Assembly: GCF_000759025.1 (NCBI RefSeq)
Contig: NZ_JPOS01000084.1
Span: 236,435-300,434, forward strand
Reading direction: 5' to 3'
DNA from: Phaeodactylibacter xiamenensis
GTDB taxonomy: Bacteria > Bacteroidota > Bacteroidia > Chitinophagales > Saprospiraceae
DNA length: 64,000 nucleotides
A model generated the notes under the pieces. The model made no database searches. It was not told where the DNA came from and was given only the letters and a program-made list of their open reading frames with translations. Position 1 is the stretch's first letter, and each line of letters begins with the position of its first letter. Position numbers and translations under genes: made by a program. Below are positions 45,324-55,658 of this stretch, in pieces.

Positions 45324-45968
45324 ATGCCCGGCAACATACCCGATGAGATATGGCTGTTTCGTATTGTGCACATCGACAACCTCCCTTTCCTGTTGGAGCG
45401 AGGAATGTTCGCAAGTACACATCCGGATAAAGACCCGGACTATGTCTTCATAGGGGACACAAAGCTCACTGAACAGCGCAGGCACTATCCAATTCCGCTG
45501 GAGGGGCGTGGCCATATTGGAGAGTATGTAGCTTTTTACTTCGGGCACCTTTCTCCGATGTTGTACAATATTCACACGGGTTATAGAGGTATTGTGCAAC
45601 GCCCACAGAGCGATATTGTATATATTTGCTGCACATTGGGTACAATAGAAGCGGCTAATTGCAACTATCTTTTTACAGATGGTCATGCCAAACAGCGAAT
45701 TACGCAGTTTTATAAGGACAAATCTGACCTGGAACAAGTAGACTGGGACATTGTCTATCAAAAATACTGGCGAAACGATGAAGAAGACCGCGACCGTATG
45801 CGCCGTAAGCAGGCAGAGTTGTTGGTCAAGGGACACGTACCTGTTAGCTGCATAGATCGGTTGGTTGTATTTGATGACGAATCGAAACACGCAGTCAGCC
45901 CAATACTTGAAAAACTGGGCTTAAATCTGGATATTTACGTTAACCCAAAAGGTAAATTCTACTACTGA
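45324..45968 (+). CDS. darT: DarT-type DNA ADP-ribosyltransferase toxin
   Basis: A 214-residue protein that transfers ADP-ribose from NAD+ to bases in single-stranded DNA and so blocks replication, including of phages. The N-terminus WLFRIVHIDNLPFLLERGM (residues 10-28) is the typical DarT (DUF4433) opening. YVAFYFGHLSPMLYNI (68-83) is the NAD-binding loop region, and RRKQAELLVKGHVP (160-173) carries the catalytic Glu165. The macrodomain antitoxin gene follows after 2 bp. The sequence looks like the thymidine-modifying DarT2 branch, but the base specificity is not proven. Confidence 0.92.
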   Translation: MPGNIPDEIWLFRIVHIDNLPFLLERGMFASTHPDKDPDYVFIGDTKLTEQRRHYPIPLEGRGHIGEYVAFYFGHLSPMLYNIHTGYRGIVQRPQSDIVYICCTLGTIEAANCNYLFTDGHAKQRITQFYKDKSDLEQVDWDIVYQKYWRNDEEDRDRMRRKQAELLVKGHVPVSCIDRLVVFDDESKHAVSPILEKLGLNLDIYVNPKGKFYY

Positions 45969-45970
45969 TC

Positions 45971-47023
45971 ATGTTGCACTACACCACAGGAAACCTCCTC
46001 AATTCAGATGCTCAGGCACTGGTAAACACCGTCAACACCATGGGGGTGATGGGTAAGGGTATAGCATTGCAGTTCAAAGAAGCCTATCCCGAGAACTACC
46101 GGCAATACCGTGCAGCTTGCAAAAAGGGCGCTCTGAAGCCAGGTCAGTTGCTGATAGTAGAAGATCAGGACCTTATGGGGCCGCGTACCATTATTAACTT
46201 TCCCACCAAGACACAGTGGTGGCTGAAATCTAAATATGATTATATAAAAGACGGTCTGACCGCACTGGCAAAAGAGATAGCATTAAGGAATATCAAAAGT
46301 ATTGCCATCCCACCCCTGGGCTGTGGGAACGGTGGATTGAAGTGGGAAAAAGTTAAGACAATGATAGAGCAGCAACTAGGTAAACTAAATGCTGAGGTGT
46401 ATGTCTACGAACCTAATGAAGCCATCAAAAAGGTCTTACAAAAAGAAGATAAGCATAAAAAAGCCCACCTGACATCGGCAAGAGCTATGTTGCTCTCCGC
46501 CCTCTACCAGTACGAAGGGCTGGGAGAACATGCCAACCTGTTTGTTGCCAATAAACTAGCCTATTTCTTGCAGCGGATGGGAGAGCCGCTGAGATTGAAA
46601 TTTGTCGCCCATCATTATGGTCCTTACTCCGTTCAGATACGCCATGTATTGTATGCTTTAAATGGCACCTACCTGAATGGGCTGGAACAAAAAGACGCCC
46701 GACCCTTTGAGCCACTCTTGCTCAGCTATGAGAAACAAGCAGAGGTGCAAGCCTATATTGATTCTAACCTTGATACTACTCAGAAAAAGCGGCTAGACAA
46801 CTTGCTGGGCTTCATTCAGGGCTTTGAATCTGCTTTCTCTATGGAATTATTGGCCACAGTAGCTTTTATGATGGAAGAGAATCCTGGCCTGGATATTACA
46901 GATATAGAGAAACGCCTGAAGGACTGGTCAGAGCGAAAGGTAAAGATGTTCAAGCCGGCTTATCTCAAAGTCGCCTATCAACACCTCAAATCGTATGAGC
47001 AGCTGAGCCTGCCAAAAGCGTAG
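45971..47023 (+). CDS. darG: DarG-type antitoxin (macrodomain ADP-ribosylglycohydrolase)
   Basis: A 350-residue protein. Residues 1-150 are a macrodomain: YTTGNLLNSDAQALVNTVN, then GVMGKGIALQFKEAYP, then IAIPPLGCGNGGLKWEKV. It removes ADP-ribose from DNA. Residues about 160-345 are the helical C-terminal domain (LTSARAMLLSALYQYEGLG, then AHHYGPYSVQIRHVLYALNG) that binds and blocks DarT directly. It begins 2 bp after darT, so the two are co-translated. Length and layout are normal for DarG. Confidence 0.93.
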   Translation: MLHYTTGNLLNSDAQALVNTVNTMGVMGKGIALQFKEAYPENYRQYRAACKKGALKPGQLLIVEDQDLMGPRTIINFPTKTQWWLKSKYDYIKDGLTALAKEIALRNIKSIAIPPLGCGNGGLKWEKVKTMIEQQLGKLNAEVYVYEPNEAIKKVLQKEDKHKKAHLTSARAMLLSALYQYEGLGEHANLFVANKLAYFLQRMGEPLRLKFVAHHYGPYSVQIRHVLYALNGTYLNGLEQKDARPFEPLLLSYEKQAEVQAYIDSNLDTTQKKRLDNLLGFIQGFESAFSMELLATVAFMMEENPGLDITDIEKRLKDWSERKVKMFKPAYLKVAYQHLKSYEQLSLPKA

Positions 47024-47182
47024 AAGCAGTATGTGCAAACGCACCCACAGGATGAATGATGGGTGTCCCGCTGCTGGACGGATTACATCCGTTGTTGGGC
47101 TAGTAAAGACATCAACCTGGTTTAGATTAAAAAAAAGCCAACCGGGCAGCACAATAGCTTTTTCGATCAAACGGATTTAAAC

Positions 47183-48094
47183 ATGACCACCCCAACCGAC
47201 CTCATCGGCGACATCCACGGTCACGCCGGCCGACTGAAAGCCCTGCTCCGTAAGCTCGGCTATGAGCGCAAAGCTGGTGCTTACCGCCATCCCGACCGCA
47301 AAATCATCTTTGTTGGTGACTATATCGACCGCGGGCCGGACAGCCCGGAGGTGGTGGATATCGTCCGGGCGATGGTGGATGCGGGGAGTGCGGTAGCTTT
47401 GTGCGGTAACCACGAGTTTAATGCAATCTGCTACAATACGTCAAAGGAAGGAGGCGGATACCTGCGGCCGCATACGGCCAAGAATACGCATCAGCATGCC
47501 GCTACGCTGGAGCAGTACCGCGACAAACCGGGCGACTATGACTCGGCTATTGCGTGGTTCAGAACACTACCGCTATTCCTGGAAACGGAAGATTTACGTG
47601 CTGTACATGCCTGCTGGGATGAAGCGGTGATCAGGAAGCTGCACAAGACACTGGGCGGAGCAGTCCTTCCGGAAAGCTTACTGCCCGAAGCGGCAGAAAA
47701 GGGCACCGATTTGTACTATTGGGTGGAAGTGACCTGCAAAGGCAGGGAAGCCGACCTGCCGGAGGGCTATAGCTTCCACGACAAAGACGGGCACGAGCGG
47801 CGGGAAATACGCATCAAGTGGTGGCAAGATCCGGAGGGGCAGTCCTTTCAGGATATGAGCGTCATCCCGGGACTGGGGCTCGACCACCTGCCTTTTCGGG
47901 ATACTGAGGCCACCCACCACCCTACCGGAAGCCGCCCGGTATTCTTCGGTCACTACTGGCTGAAAGGCACGCCTGAGCTTTTGACGCCCAATGCCTGCTG
48001 CCTCGACTATAGCGTGGCGAAGGGCGGGGTGCTCACTGCTTACCGGTTTGATGGGGAGCGGGAGCTGAATGAGGGGAAATTGGTTTGGGTGTAG
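47183..48094 (+). CDS. Metallophosphoesterase of the Ser/Thr phosphatase type
   Basis: A 303-residue enzyme with the calcineurin-like motifs GDIHGH (residues 8-13), GDYIDRG (about 46-52) and GNHEFN (about 75-80) that bind two metals, and FFGHYWLKG near residue 252. It could act on protein phosphate or on nucleotides (PrpE and bis-tetraphosphatase types look like this). A large insert with FHDKDGHERREIRIKWW is seen. It stands 159 bp after darG and may be an ordinary gene bordering the island, not part of DarTG. Confidence 0.88.
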   Translation: MTTPTDLIGDIHGHAGRLKALLRKLGYERKAGAYRHPDRKIIFVGDYIDRGPDSPEVVDIVRAMVDAGSAVALCGNHEFNAICYNTSKEGGGYLRPHTAKNTHQHAATLEQYRDKPGDYDSAIAWFRTLPLFLETEDLRAVHACWDEAVIRKLHKTLGGAVLPESLLPEAAEKGTDLYYWVEVTCKGREADLPEGYSFHDKDGHERREIRIKWWQDPEGQSFQDMSVIPGLGLDHLPFRDTEATHHPTGSRPVFFGHYWLKGTPELLTPNACCLDYSVAKGGVLTAYRFDGERELNEGKLVWV

Positions 48095-48235
48095 AGGCAG
48101 TGGTGGTGCCTGCACCCCTCATAAGCTCTACAACCGCCGAAACTTAAAAGTATACAAGCCATGACGGGTACGGGCCTCAATATGTAGCTTATTGTTGCTA
48201 ATATGATTCACGCAGGTGAAGTAGGCAAAAGACTC

Positions 48236-48524
48236 CTAGTGGTCTGTCAAGTGTTAATTTATGGGTTGAGTGGGAGCGAATTTTGAGGCTAATCAACCTG
48301 TCCGTGTCTCGTCGCCTTTTGGCTTTGACTACCGGAAACCGTACTTAGGTACTAAGGTAGGCGGGGTGGATAGCCTGTCCCGCAACATCTGCGGGATTCC
48401 CGCGCATAGCAGCGCTATGTTAGGGGTTACCCAACCCTGCCTGGCTGGACACAGTCAGGCAGGGAAGAGTAGCCTCAAAAGTCGCCGCCGGCAACCCTTA
48501 GTTTTAGCCTTGACAGGCCACTAG
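48236..48524. mobile_element. MITE-like element, copy A (289 bp)
   Basis: Begins CTAGTGGTCTGTCAAG and ends CTTGACAGGCCACTAG, terminal inverted repeats with a single mismatch in 16 bp. It carries no gene. It shares both ends (about 60 bp each) and part of the middle with copy B (59663-59831), in the opposite orientation. CTAG at both ends may be a target duplication or part of the terminal repeat. It ends 6 bp beyond the stop codon of the SusD gene. Confidence 0.85.
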
Positions 48525-48530
48525 TTACAT

Positions 48531-50045
48531 TTAATCGAGAGTATCCCACCAAAGTGGTGTTTTCAACCGGAAGACAGGAGTGTTATTGCCTACGTTTGCT
48601 CCATTTCGTACCTCCTCGTTACCTTCCACTATCATAGCGCGGATCCACTCGCCTTCGTTGAAGAGCGGATTCAGGTTTGTCGGCCTGTTAAGAGAAGGGC
48701 CATAGATTTCCTGGCTGTAATCCATTCGTCGCATGTCTACCCATGTTTCCGGGTTGAAGACCTGCGCGATATACTTTTGCCGCATGATATGGCTAAGTCC
48801 GGAGGTGAGGTCATCGAAGTGCTGTTGCACACCATTGTCAACCAAGGTATTCCAGTAAGCAGTTATGTCATCACCTGCTACGCCCAACTTGCGCATATTT
48901 GCACTCACTCCTTCCTGATAAGCGGCAAGTGCTCCGCCGCTATCTCCTGAACGAAGCCGTGCTTCCGCTTCTATAAATTTGACTTCTGCATAGGTGATAA
49001 AAGGGAATGGAGAAGTGGGCCGGCTATAAAAACCTCCGGTGACTCTTCCATAGTTATCCCCATTGACTTCTATGCCTCCAGGAACTCCCTGGCCCGGTAT
49101 CAGGCCTCTGAATTCCCCGTCTGATGGAGCAGGATTCATGATGATCCCAATTCGGGGGTCTAATAAGCTATCGTTGGTGACGGGTGCTGTTTTCATGAGG
49201 TCCACAAAAAACTGAGTAAAGGAGAAATAGCGCGGTGCAGTTGCGCTGGTGAAACCACCATATCCTTTATCACTCCAAGGGTTAGCCTCAGTGGCTGTAC
49301 CGTTATCCAAATAGGGGAATTCCGCATCCATGCCATCCGAATTAAAAGCATTGCTACACGCTTCGATGACTGCCTGAGGATCGTATATGCTTTTTTTGCT
49401 CAAGTGATTCAGGTAGCGGGCTTTCAGAGCATAAGCAAAGCGCCGCCAATTATCGATATCCCCTTGATACATGATGTCACCATTGTCCAGATTTAGCCCT
49501 TTAGCATTTTCTGTCTCGTTAAAAAGTGCTATTGCTTCATCAAGTTTTTCGATGACTTGGGCATACACTTCTTCCTGAGAATCGAATGCAGGGGTCAAGC
49601 GGGCTGTAGTAACGCCATCATAGGCTTCGCTGACTGGGATCGCACCGAGTTGGTCCGTTAGCATTCCAAAAACCAGTGCTTCTAATGTACGACCAGCTCC
49701 TGCATAATGAGGCGCTCCCTCAGCTTTGCCCATCACGACCATATCGACACAGTTGGGGATAGCCCAGGTATAAGAGTTTTGCCAGAAAAAATAGCTAGAG
49801 GTAAAGCGCCAGGTTTCTGGTGAGCTAGTTTCATTGCCAGAAGCGGTATATAGGCATACTGCGGAAACCTCTCGGGCCCCTCTCCACATCGCTGCTCCGT
49901 TGGTCATTGTTATAGCGCCGATCAAACGGCTCTCCAGCGGGATTTCCTGCGGATTGTTAGGATCAGCATTGATGTCAAGAAACTCTTGACATGAACTCAG
50001 TAAGAGGCCGATTGTCGTAAGAACAATTATATATAAATACTTCAT
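48531..50045 (-). CDS. SusD/RagB-type outer-membrane nutrient-binding lipoprotein
   Basis: A 504-residue protein with a lipobox (GLLLSSC, lipidated Cys19) and the SusD opening QEFLDINADPNNPQ. The rest has the TPR-like and loop pattern of the SusD_2 group (YAGAGRTLEALVFGMLTDQL, then RRFAYALKARYLNHLSKKS, then FITYAEVKFIEAEARLRSGD, then RQKYIAQVFNPETWVDMRR). It caps the SusC channel and captures the ligand at the surface. It follows the SusC gene by 31 bp on the same strand. No glycoside hydrolase or peptidase is next to the pair, so the substrate (glycan, peptide or other) cannot be told. Confidence 0.94.
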   Translation of the reverse strand: MKYLYIIVLTTIGLLLSSCQEFLDINADPNNPQEIPLESRLIGAITMTNGAAMWRGAREVSAVCLYTASGNETSSPETWRFTSSYFFWQNSYTWAIPNCVDMVVMGKAEGAPHYAGAGRTLEALVFGMLTDQLGAIPVSEAYDGVTTARLTPAFDSQEEVYAQVIEKLDEAIALFNETENAKGLNLDNGDIMYQGDIDNWRRFAYALKARYLNHLSKKSIYDPQAVIEACSNAFNSDGMDAEFPYLDNGTATEANPWSDKGYGGFTSATAPRYFSFTQFFVDLMKTAPVTNDSLLDPRIGIIMNPAPSDGEFRGLIPGQGVPGGIEVNGDNYGRVTGGFYSRPTSPFPFITYAEVKFIEAEARLRSGDSGGALAAYQEGVSANMRKLGVAGDDITAYWNTLVDNGVQQHFDDLTSGLSHIMRQKYIAQVFNPETWVDMRRMDYSQEIYGPSLNRPTNLNPLFNEGEWIRAMIVEGNEEVRNGANVGNNTPVFRLKTPLWWDTLD

Positions 50046-50076
50046 TTCAAAGTAATTTAGTTGAATTAATCATTGA

Positions 50077-53000
50077 TTAAAAGCTCAATCTGAGACCAAA
50101 GTCCGCACCTCTGGTCGAAGGGGTGCCCAGGTTGTCCATCCCCATAGAGCCTGTGCCAAGGACGCCTGCCCCCCCTGAGCTTACTTCAGGGTCTACGCCC
50201 GAATAATCCGTGATGAGGATGAGGTTTCGACCGGTAGCGTACACTTCCAGACCCTTAATATTAATTCGATCCAAAAATGATTTTGGTATGCGATAGGATA
50301 AGGTGGCATACCTGAGGCGGTACCAACTGCCGTCTTCTACAAACAGCTGGCCGTTGCCGCGCAGGATAGTCTGGTAGTAGTTTTGGTCCAATACGACTTG
50401 CTGGGTATTAGGTTCACCCGTTGATTCGATAATGCCCTCAAATGTGGTGACCGATCCGCGTTCGAGCGTTTTAGTGCTCAAACCATTGCGGACCAGAGCG
50501 TTTTCAGTGGCGTTGTAGATATCCCCTCCTATTCGGAAATCCCATAGGAAGGAGAAATTGAAATTCCCAATCTGAAGAGAGTTGGTCAAACCAGCAATGA
50601 AATCAGGGTTCCTGTCCCCAATTATTTCTTTAATGGAGCTCACCTGAGGATAGCCCATATCGTCAAGCAATAATTGTCCCTCTTCATTGCGCTTCCATAC
50701 ATCACCGTTGATGCCAAATAGAGACTCTCCCAGGAAACCGGCTCCCTGAGCGACAAAGCCATCTACTGAGGCATCAGACTGCTCTACCCGGTCTAACGTA
50801 CCTGGAAGCTCCACAACTGTGGAAGTATTCCGGGAGAAGTTGAGGTCTACATTCCATGTGAAGTTGCTCCTTTTTATCGGTGTGGCATTTATCATAAGCT
50901 CAATGCCTTCGTTATCTATTCTTCCACCATTGAGATAGGAGATGAAAGAACTGGCTGAAGGAGGTACACGAGTGAAAAGGATTTGATCGTCCGAGCTCAT
51001 ATTGTAGTATGTGAAGTCAACGCCGATCTTTCCTCTGAACAGGCGGATATCCACACCCGTTTCGAATGCGTTGGTGAACTCCGGGCGCAGTGCCGGTGCA
51101 CCGAAAGCATAGACATTAGCAATAAAACCACGAGGGCCTGCTGTAAAAGAGTTGGTGGTATTAAAGTAAGTATTGCCGAGCACGTGTGGGGGGGCATCTT
51201 TACCTACCCGGGTCCATGAAGCACGCAGCTTTGCGTAAGGGATGAAGTCGCTTTCACCATTGACCGCTCCTATCTCATTGAGCAGGTCTGTCAACACAAC
51301 GCCCCCACTAAAAGAGGGGTAAAAGAAGGAACGATTGGCTACCGGCAATGTAGAAGACCAGTCGTTACGTGCCCGGATATTCAGGAATACTATGGACTTC
51401 CAGTCCGCATTGAAATCAGCAAAGGCACCAACGATTCTGCGGCGGGAGCCTCCTGCTGAGATCACCCTTTCGTTTTGGAGAACATTATTGATGCTGGCGA
51501 AGGTTGGCACGATGAAGTTGCGGCCGTACCAGTTGGCAGAAGTGTTTCGGGCTGACTCAAGGTTGTGGCCCAAAGCGAGGCTCGTGTTAATATTCCCCCC
51601 AAACGATTTCTTGCCTGTAACAACAAGGGTAGAAGTTGTAATCTGATTGAAACGGTCGACTTCTGTGATCGCGCCTTTTTCTTCTCCTCCAATTACGGTG
51701 CCTGCACTTCGTATGGAGGTAAACTGCTCATTGTAAAAGTCAGTGCCTGCACGATAGGTTATGTTGAGAAAGGAGAAAGGGTCATAACTTAGGTTGACTG
51801 TTGAAATGACACGGTTTACATTGCTGCTTGTCGGATTATTGTATACACTCCAATATGGGTTGTCTACAAAAGAAGCATCATTGTCAACACCTAGCAGTGT
51901 ACGCTGCCTCCCATCTGCAGTGAGATAATTGCGGGCGTCATCATTGAGCGGCCAGTTGTACAATCCTCTGATCGTACCGCCGCCGCCGCCACCTGTCGCA
52001 CCAATGATGTTAGTCTCTGCTATGCCAGATCCACCAAGGGTTGACTGGTTTTGAGAATTGATATAGTTGACGGAACCACCTGCACTAAGGTTTTTAGCGA
52101 TTTTGCTGTCTGCAGACAACCTGAAAGAAGTCCTGTCAAAACTGGTATTCGGTACTATGCCGTTCTGGTCTAAGCGGCTAGCGGAAAGGTAGAAAGTACT
52201 ACGTTCGCTACCGCCAGAAGCTGAAATATCGTGGCGCTGTGAAACCGCAGGCTGAAAGAAATTGCCAAGGTTATCATATACCGTTTCGTTGGCACCGAAC
52301 GCAGGGCCCCATGAACTCCGCGCATCGGGGTTGAAGTTGCCATCGATACCTTGCTTATAGGCCGTTTGGAATTCAGGAACCTTATTGACTACATCATAGG
52401 AGAAGGCATTACTGTAGTTGATACGGAAAGTTCCTGCCTGTCCTTTTTTAGTAGTAATAATAATGGCTCCCTCTGAAGCACGAAGACCGTATAATACGGC
52501 TGCAGCAGGCCCCTTCAGTACAGTCAAAGATGCTATGTCTTCCGGGTTAATATCTATTCCCCGGTTGCTGTTGTTCGTATTTTGAGCGCTAAGCCCTATC
52601 CCTCCGCCCACAGGAGAGCTATTGTCAATGGGGATGCCATCTACTACGAAGAGAGGCTGGTTGTTACCGCTCAGTGAAGTTCCTCCCCGGATCATAATGA
52701 CAGAAGAAGCACCAGGTGCCCCACTCGAGTTATTGATCATCACTCCCGCAATTTTCCCCTGCAGGCTGTTAACGATATTGGGCTGCTGAGATTCTACAAT
52801 AGATTCAGATTGCAGGGTCTGTACTGCATAAGTAAGCGCTTTCTTTTCCTTTCGGATACCCAGAGCAGTCACAACCACTTCTTCAAGGTTCTCGCCATCT
52901 GAGGCCAGAGCAATATCCAAAACGGACTCAGCCCCTACTATTTGGTCTACACTGGAATACCCTATGTAGGAAAATCGCAAGGTAGAACCTGATTCGGCAG

Positions 53001-53199
53001 TGATAGCATATCGACCATCGAGGTCTGTAACCGTACCATTACCGTTGCCTATATTTTCTATAGTAGCTCCAATGAGCGGCGCTCCGGTTTCCAAATCTGT
53101 TACTGTTCCAGTGATACGGTTTTGTCCAAGGACAGTTGACACACAAAAAAACAGTAGTACCGGCAATATCCATTGCCTGAAATTCAAATGTTCTTTCAT
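50077..53199 (-). CDS. SusC/RagA-type TonB-dependent outer-membrane transporter
   Basis: A 1040-residue receptor from the ATG at 53199 (MKEHLNFRQWILPVLLFF), which gives a clean signal peptide ending near LGQ. A carboxypeptidase-regulatory-like domain follows (ITGTVTDLETGAPLIGATIE), then the plug with the SusC signature FVVDGIPIDN (about residue 195), and a 22-strand barrel to the end. An upstream in-frame start at 53274 adds 25 residues without a signal. It imports ligands through the outer membrane with energy from TonB. SusD follows 31 bp downstream. A TPR-HTH membrane regulator lies 600 bp upstream and may control the pair. Confidence 0.95.
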   Translation of the reverse strand: MKEHLNFRQWILPVLLFFCVSTVLGQNRITGTVTDLETGAPLIGATIENIGNGNGTVTDLDGRYAITAESGSTLRFSYIGYSSVDQIVGAESVLDIALASDGENLEEVVVTALGIRKEKKALTYAVQTLQSESIVESQQPNIVNSLQGKIAGVMINNSSGAPGASSVIMIRGGTSLSGNNQPLFVVDGIPIDNSSPVGGGIGLSAQNTNNSNRGIDINPEDIASLTVLKGPAAAVLYGLRASEGAIIITTKKGQAGTFRINYSNAFSYDVVNKVPEFQTAYKQGIDGNFNPDARSSWGPAFGANETVYDNLGNFFQPAVSQRHDISASGGSERSTFYLSASRLDQNGIVPNTSFDRTSFRLSADSKIAKNLSAGGSVNYINSQNQSTLGGSGIAETNIIGATGGGGGGTIRGLYNWPLNDDARNYLTADGRQRTLLGVDNDASFVDNPYWSVYNNPTSSNVNRVISTVNLSYDPFSFLNITYRAGTDFYNEQFTSIRSAGTVIGGEEKGAITEVDRFNQITTSTLVVTGKKSFGGNINTSLALGHNLESARNTSANWYGRNFIVPTFASINNVLQNERVISAGGSRRRIVGAFADFNADWKSIVFLNIRARNDWSSTLPVANRSFFYPSFSGGVVLTDLLNEIGAVNGESDFIPYAKLRASWTRVGKDAPPHVLGNTYFNTTNSFTAGPRGFIANVYAFGAPALRPEFTNAFETGVDIRLFRGKIGVDFTYYNMSSDDQILFTRVPPSASSFISYLNGGRIDNEGIELMINATPIKRSNFTWNVDLNFSRNTSTVVELPGTLDRVEQSDASVDGFVAQGAGFLGESLFGINGDVWKRNEEGQLLLDDMGYPQVSSIKEIIGDRNPDFIAGLTNSLQIGNFNFSFLWDFRIGGDIYNATENALVRNGLSTKTLERGSVTTFEGIIESTGEPNTQQVVLDQNYYQTILRGNGQLFVEDGSWYRLRYATLSYRIPKSFLDRINIKGLEVYATGRNLILITDYSGVDPEVSSGGAGVLGTGSMGMDNLGTPSTRGADFGLRLSF

Positions 53200-53804
53200 T
53201 TCGTTTTGATTGTTTGAATAAAAATATTTACACCTCTCCTCCGGGGGAAGAGCAAGCATTGTGACCATTAACAAAAGCCAGGCTGCCTAACAAACAGCCC
53301 CTTTAGGAGGGTTTCTAACAGAGGATAGCGCACACACGTGTTTTCTCACTTCGATAATAATTTAACCGTTAGATTATTACCGCGTTGCTCTTACAAGTAT
53401 AGGATATTTCGACAATAAATACAACTGCGCCAAACCAGTCCCTTAAAACACAAATCCTTCATTAACAGTGTTTTATACAAAGCTGTTAATTAGCTGTTCT
53501 GCTGTTGTAGACAAACTGTATATTCTTTTGGCTGTTTTTTTTACTCTGCCCTCCTCTTTTTGTAAAAAATTTTCTTCTACAAAATCGCTTTTTGTTATTC
53601 GTTCCTTCTGCATTAGCTTTCCCAATAATGATAAGATACGCTGCATCGGCAGCCTAAATCCGCTCCCTATGACACTGACTTTGCCAGGCCTCTGAACGCC
53701 CTGTGTTTTAATACCTGGATCATTGACTAAAAGCAAATGAACAGCCCGCAGCCTCACTTTAGCACTAATTGTGCGTACTCGAAATCATAGAGATTGTAGG
53801 GCTG
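53200..53804. other. Upstream region of the SusCD operon
   Basis: The 600 bases hold the likely SusC promoter and leader. A frame of 94 codons (53473-53757, minus) exists, rich in Lys and Glu at its end, but shows no domain and I do not call it a gene. Confidence 0.45.
53394..53424 (-). promoter_or_regulatory. Possible Bacteroidota promoter of the SusC gene
   Basis: On the minus strand TTG at 53424-53422 is followed after 20 bases by TATACTTG (53401-53394), one base off the -7 consensus TAnnTTTG. It would give a leader of about 190 nt before the SusC start at 53199. One mismatch and an approximate spacing make it tentative. Confidence 0.35.
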
Positions 53805-55658
53805 CTATTGCTCCTGCCTTAATCTAAAAAACAAGTTCATTATTTCCTGTGAAAGCCTCCTCTTATCATTGATTTGGAACTGCCTTGCTAAACGGGATTT
53901 AGCTTTTTCCACTCCACCGGGCGTTACGAATAACATATCGCTAATTTCCTGATTACTAAAGCCCAAGGCTATAAGTACTACATACTGCAACTGCCGCTTG
54001 GATGTATCTGGATATTCCTGAAGGATACGGTCAATAAAGCCAGGGTAATTCTGGTTAAAATCCAAGAGAAAGTTTTCCCAAACAGGCTGTTCGTTAAAGG
54101 CCATTTCTACTTTTCGGGTAAGCATAGCTGAATTGCGCCGATAGCGCTCACAAGCATCCAGGACTTTAGCTTTCAGCTGACTGGACTGTACAGATTGAGT
54201 GAGCAGACGTTGTTTTTGACGGGCTAGTTCTTCCTGCTTGGACTTGTTCAGGGTTTCAAGTTGTTGTCTTCTGGCCTCAAGAGCTTCTTTTTTGTACTGC
54301 ATTTTTTGGCGATAGAAGTAAAAAAGGAAGGATATAAGTAGCAAAACAGCTCCCAGCCCCAGCGCGAGGGCATTGGTGTAGTTTGCCCGTTTTCGCAACC
54401 ACGCCTTTTCTTTTTCCTTTTGATCCAGCATTTGCTGATATTCGGCAACGCGATAGCTAGTAGTCGCATCAGCCAGAATCCGAAGGTTAGTTCTTCTAGC
54501 CAGACTATCGCTTATAACTTTGCTTTTGGTTAAGTTTTCGAGTGCTTTCTTGTAAGAACCCAGTTTCTGAAATACTTCTGACCGAAGCGCATACAGATCA
54601 AGAGCATCTTCTGTGTAGAAATCAATACAGTTTAACCCTTCGCTCAGTAAGAATAAGGCTTGTGCCGGTTCCGTATTATATTCCAGCAAAAGTCGGCTAT
54701 TCCAAATAGCCCATTCCGGATCACATTTCAACTCGTCCTCTTCATAATAGGTGCGGTATTTTTCCAGATAGTCTATAAACTTCTTCCAGTTTTTTTGCTC
54801 ATGCGCATGGGAAATGCTTTCGGTGAGCAGGTAATGCTGGTTAAAATCATGCTCTATCGCAACATTCCAGGCTGTATCGAGGTGAGATAAAAAGTTTTTT
54901 TCACTTCCTGTTTGGCGATAAACTTGTGCAATATTAAAATGAGCCAGATAGCTAAGGTAGGGATATTCATACAGGCGTGCGGTATCCAAAAGGCTATGAA
55001 ACGCCTGAATAGCTTGTGGGAAATCTTCCTGCTTTTTATGAATAATTCCAATGTTAAGAAGGGTAACGTGCCTGCTTCTTCTTCCATAAGGCGTATCTGC
55101 ATATTGCCCATACTCCAAAGCTTGCCTGAAATACTGCATCGCTGTTTCGTAGTAATCTGTTTTTAAATAGGCTACTCCCAGATTCGACAATAGCGAAAGT
55201 GCATTTGCCGGGTGCTTTCCCGGATTTAGAACACTTAAGGATTGTTCATAATAATTAATCGACTTATCAAACTCTCCCTTCATCAAATGAATGTTCGCCA
55301 GCAGGCCAAGGTCTATTGCCAGATAGAAGGAATCAGAAAGTATGGAGTCACACTTTAATGCTAAACGGGTGTAGTGAAAGGCAGAGTCATAAGCGCTCCT
55401 TCTCAGAAAATGATTGGCCCGATGATTATAATAGTATTGTGCATGCAGCGAAAAGGGTGCAGGTACTACATATTGCTTATTGTAATGTGCAGCGAGGCAG
55501 TCCACGTCCGGGCTGCCTTCCGCATCCATCTGTACGATATGGGAAATCAACCGTCCTGCGGAAAAATCAGGAGGTAAAGCATTTATAACTTGCGGACATT
55601 CTGCCATCAGGGAGAGAGATAAGCAAACCAGAGTTGCAGCAATAATTATTTTACTCAT
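53805..55658 (-). CDS. TPR membrane regulator with a C-terminal helix-turn-helix
   Basis: A 617-residue protein with a signal peptide (MSKIIIAATLVCLSLSLMAE), about ten TPR-like repeats in the periplasm (AYLKTDYYETAMQYFRQALE, LLNIGIIHKKQEDFPQAIQA and others, residues 60-400), one membrane span at about 430-450 (ALGLGAVLLLISFLFYFY), a coiled coil (EALEARRQQLETLNKSKQEE) and a LuxR-like helix-turn-helix at the end (ALGFSNQEISDMLFVTPGGV, about 565-584). It should pass an envelope signal to transcription. It lies 600 bp upstream of the SusCD genes on the same strand, so regulating them is plausible but not shown. Confidence 0.88.
   Translation of the reverse strand: MSKIIIAATLVCLSLSLMAECPQVINALPPDFSAGRLISHIVQMDAEGSPDVDCLAAHYNKQYVVPAPFSLHAQYYYNHRANHFLRRSAYDSAFHYTRLALKCDSILSDSFYLAIDLGLLANIHLMKGEFDKSINYYEQSLSVLNPGKHPANALSLLSNLGVAYLKTDYYETAMQYFRQALEYGQYADTPYGRRSRHVTLLNIGIIHKKQEDFPQAIQAFHSLLDTARLYEYPYLSYLAHFNIAQVYRQTGSEKNFLSHLDTAWNVAIEHDFNQHYLLTESISHAHEQKNWKKFIDYLEKYRTYYEEDELKCDPEWAIWNSRLLLEYNTEPAQALFLLSEGLNCIDFYTEDALDLYALRSEVFQKLGSYKKALENLTKSKVISDSLARRTNLRILADATTSYRVAEYQQMLDQKEKEKAWLRKRANYTNALALGLGAVLLLISFLFYFYRQKMQYKKEALEARRQQLETLNKSKQEELARQKQRLLTQSVQSSQLKAKVLDACERYRRNSAMLTRKVEMAFNEQPVWENFLLDFNQNYPGFIDRILQEYPDTSKRQLQYVVLIALGFSNQEISDMLFVTPGGVEKAKSRLARQFQINDKRRLSQEIMNLFFRLRQEQ

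Noticed and set aside
53473..53757. 94-codon frame on the minus strand upstream of SusC
   Set aside because: No domain, no signal peptide, in a region expected to be a promoter and leader.
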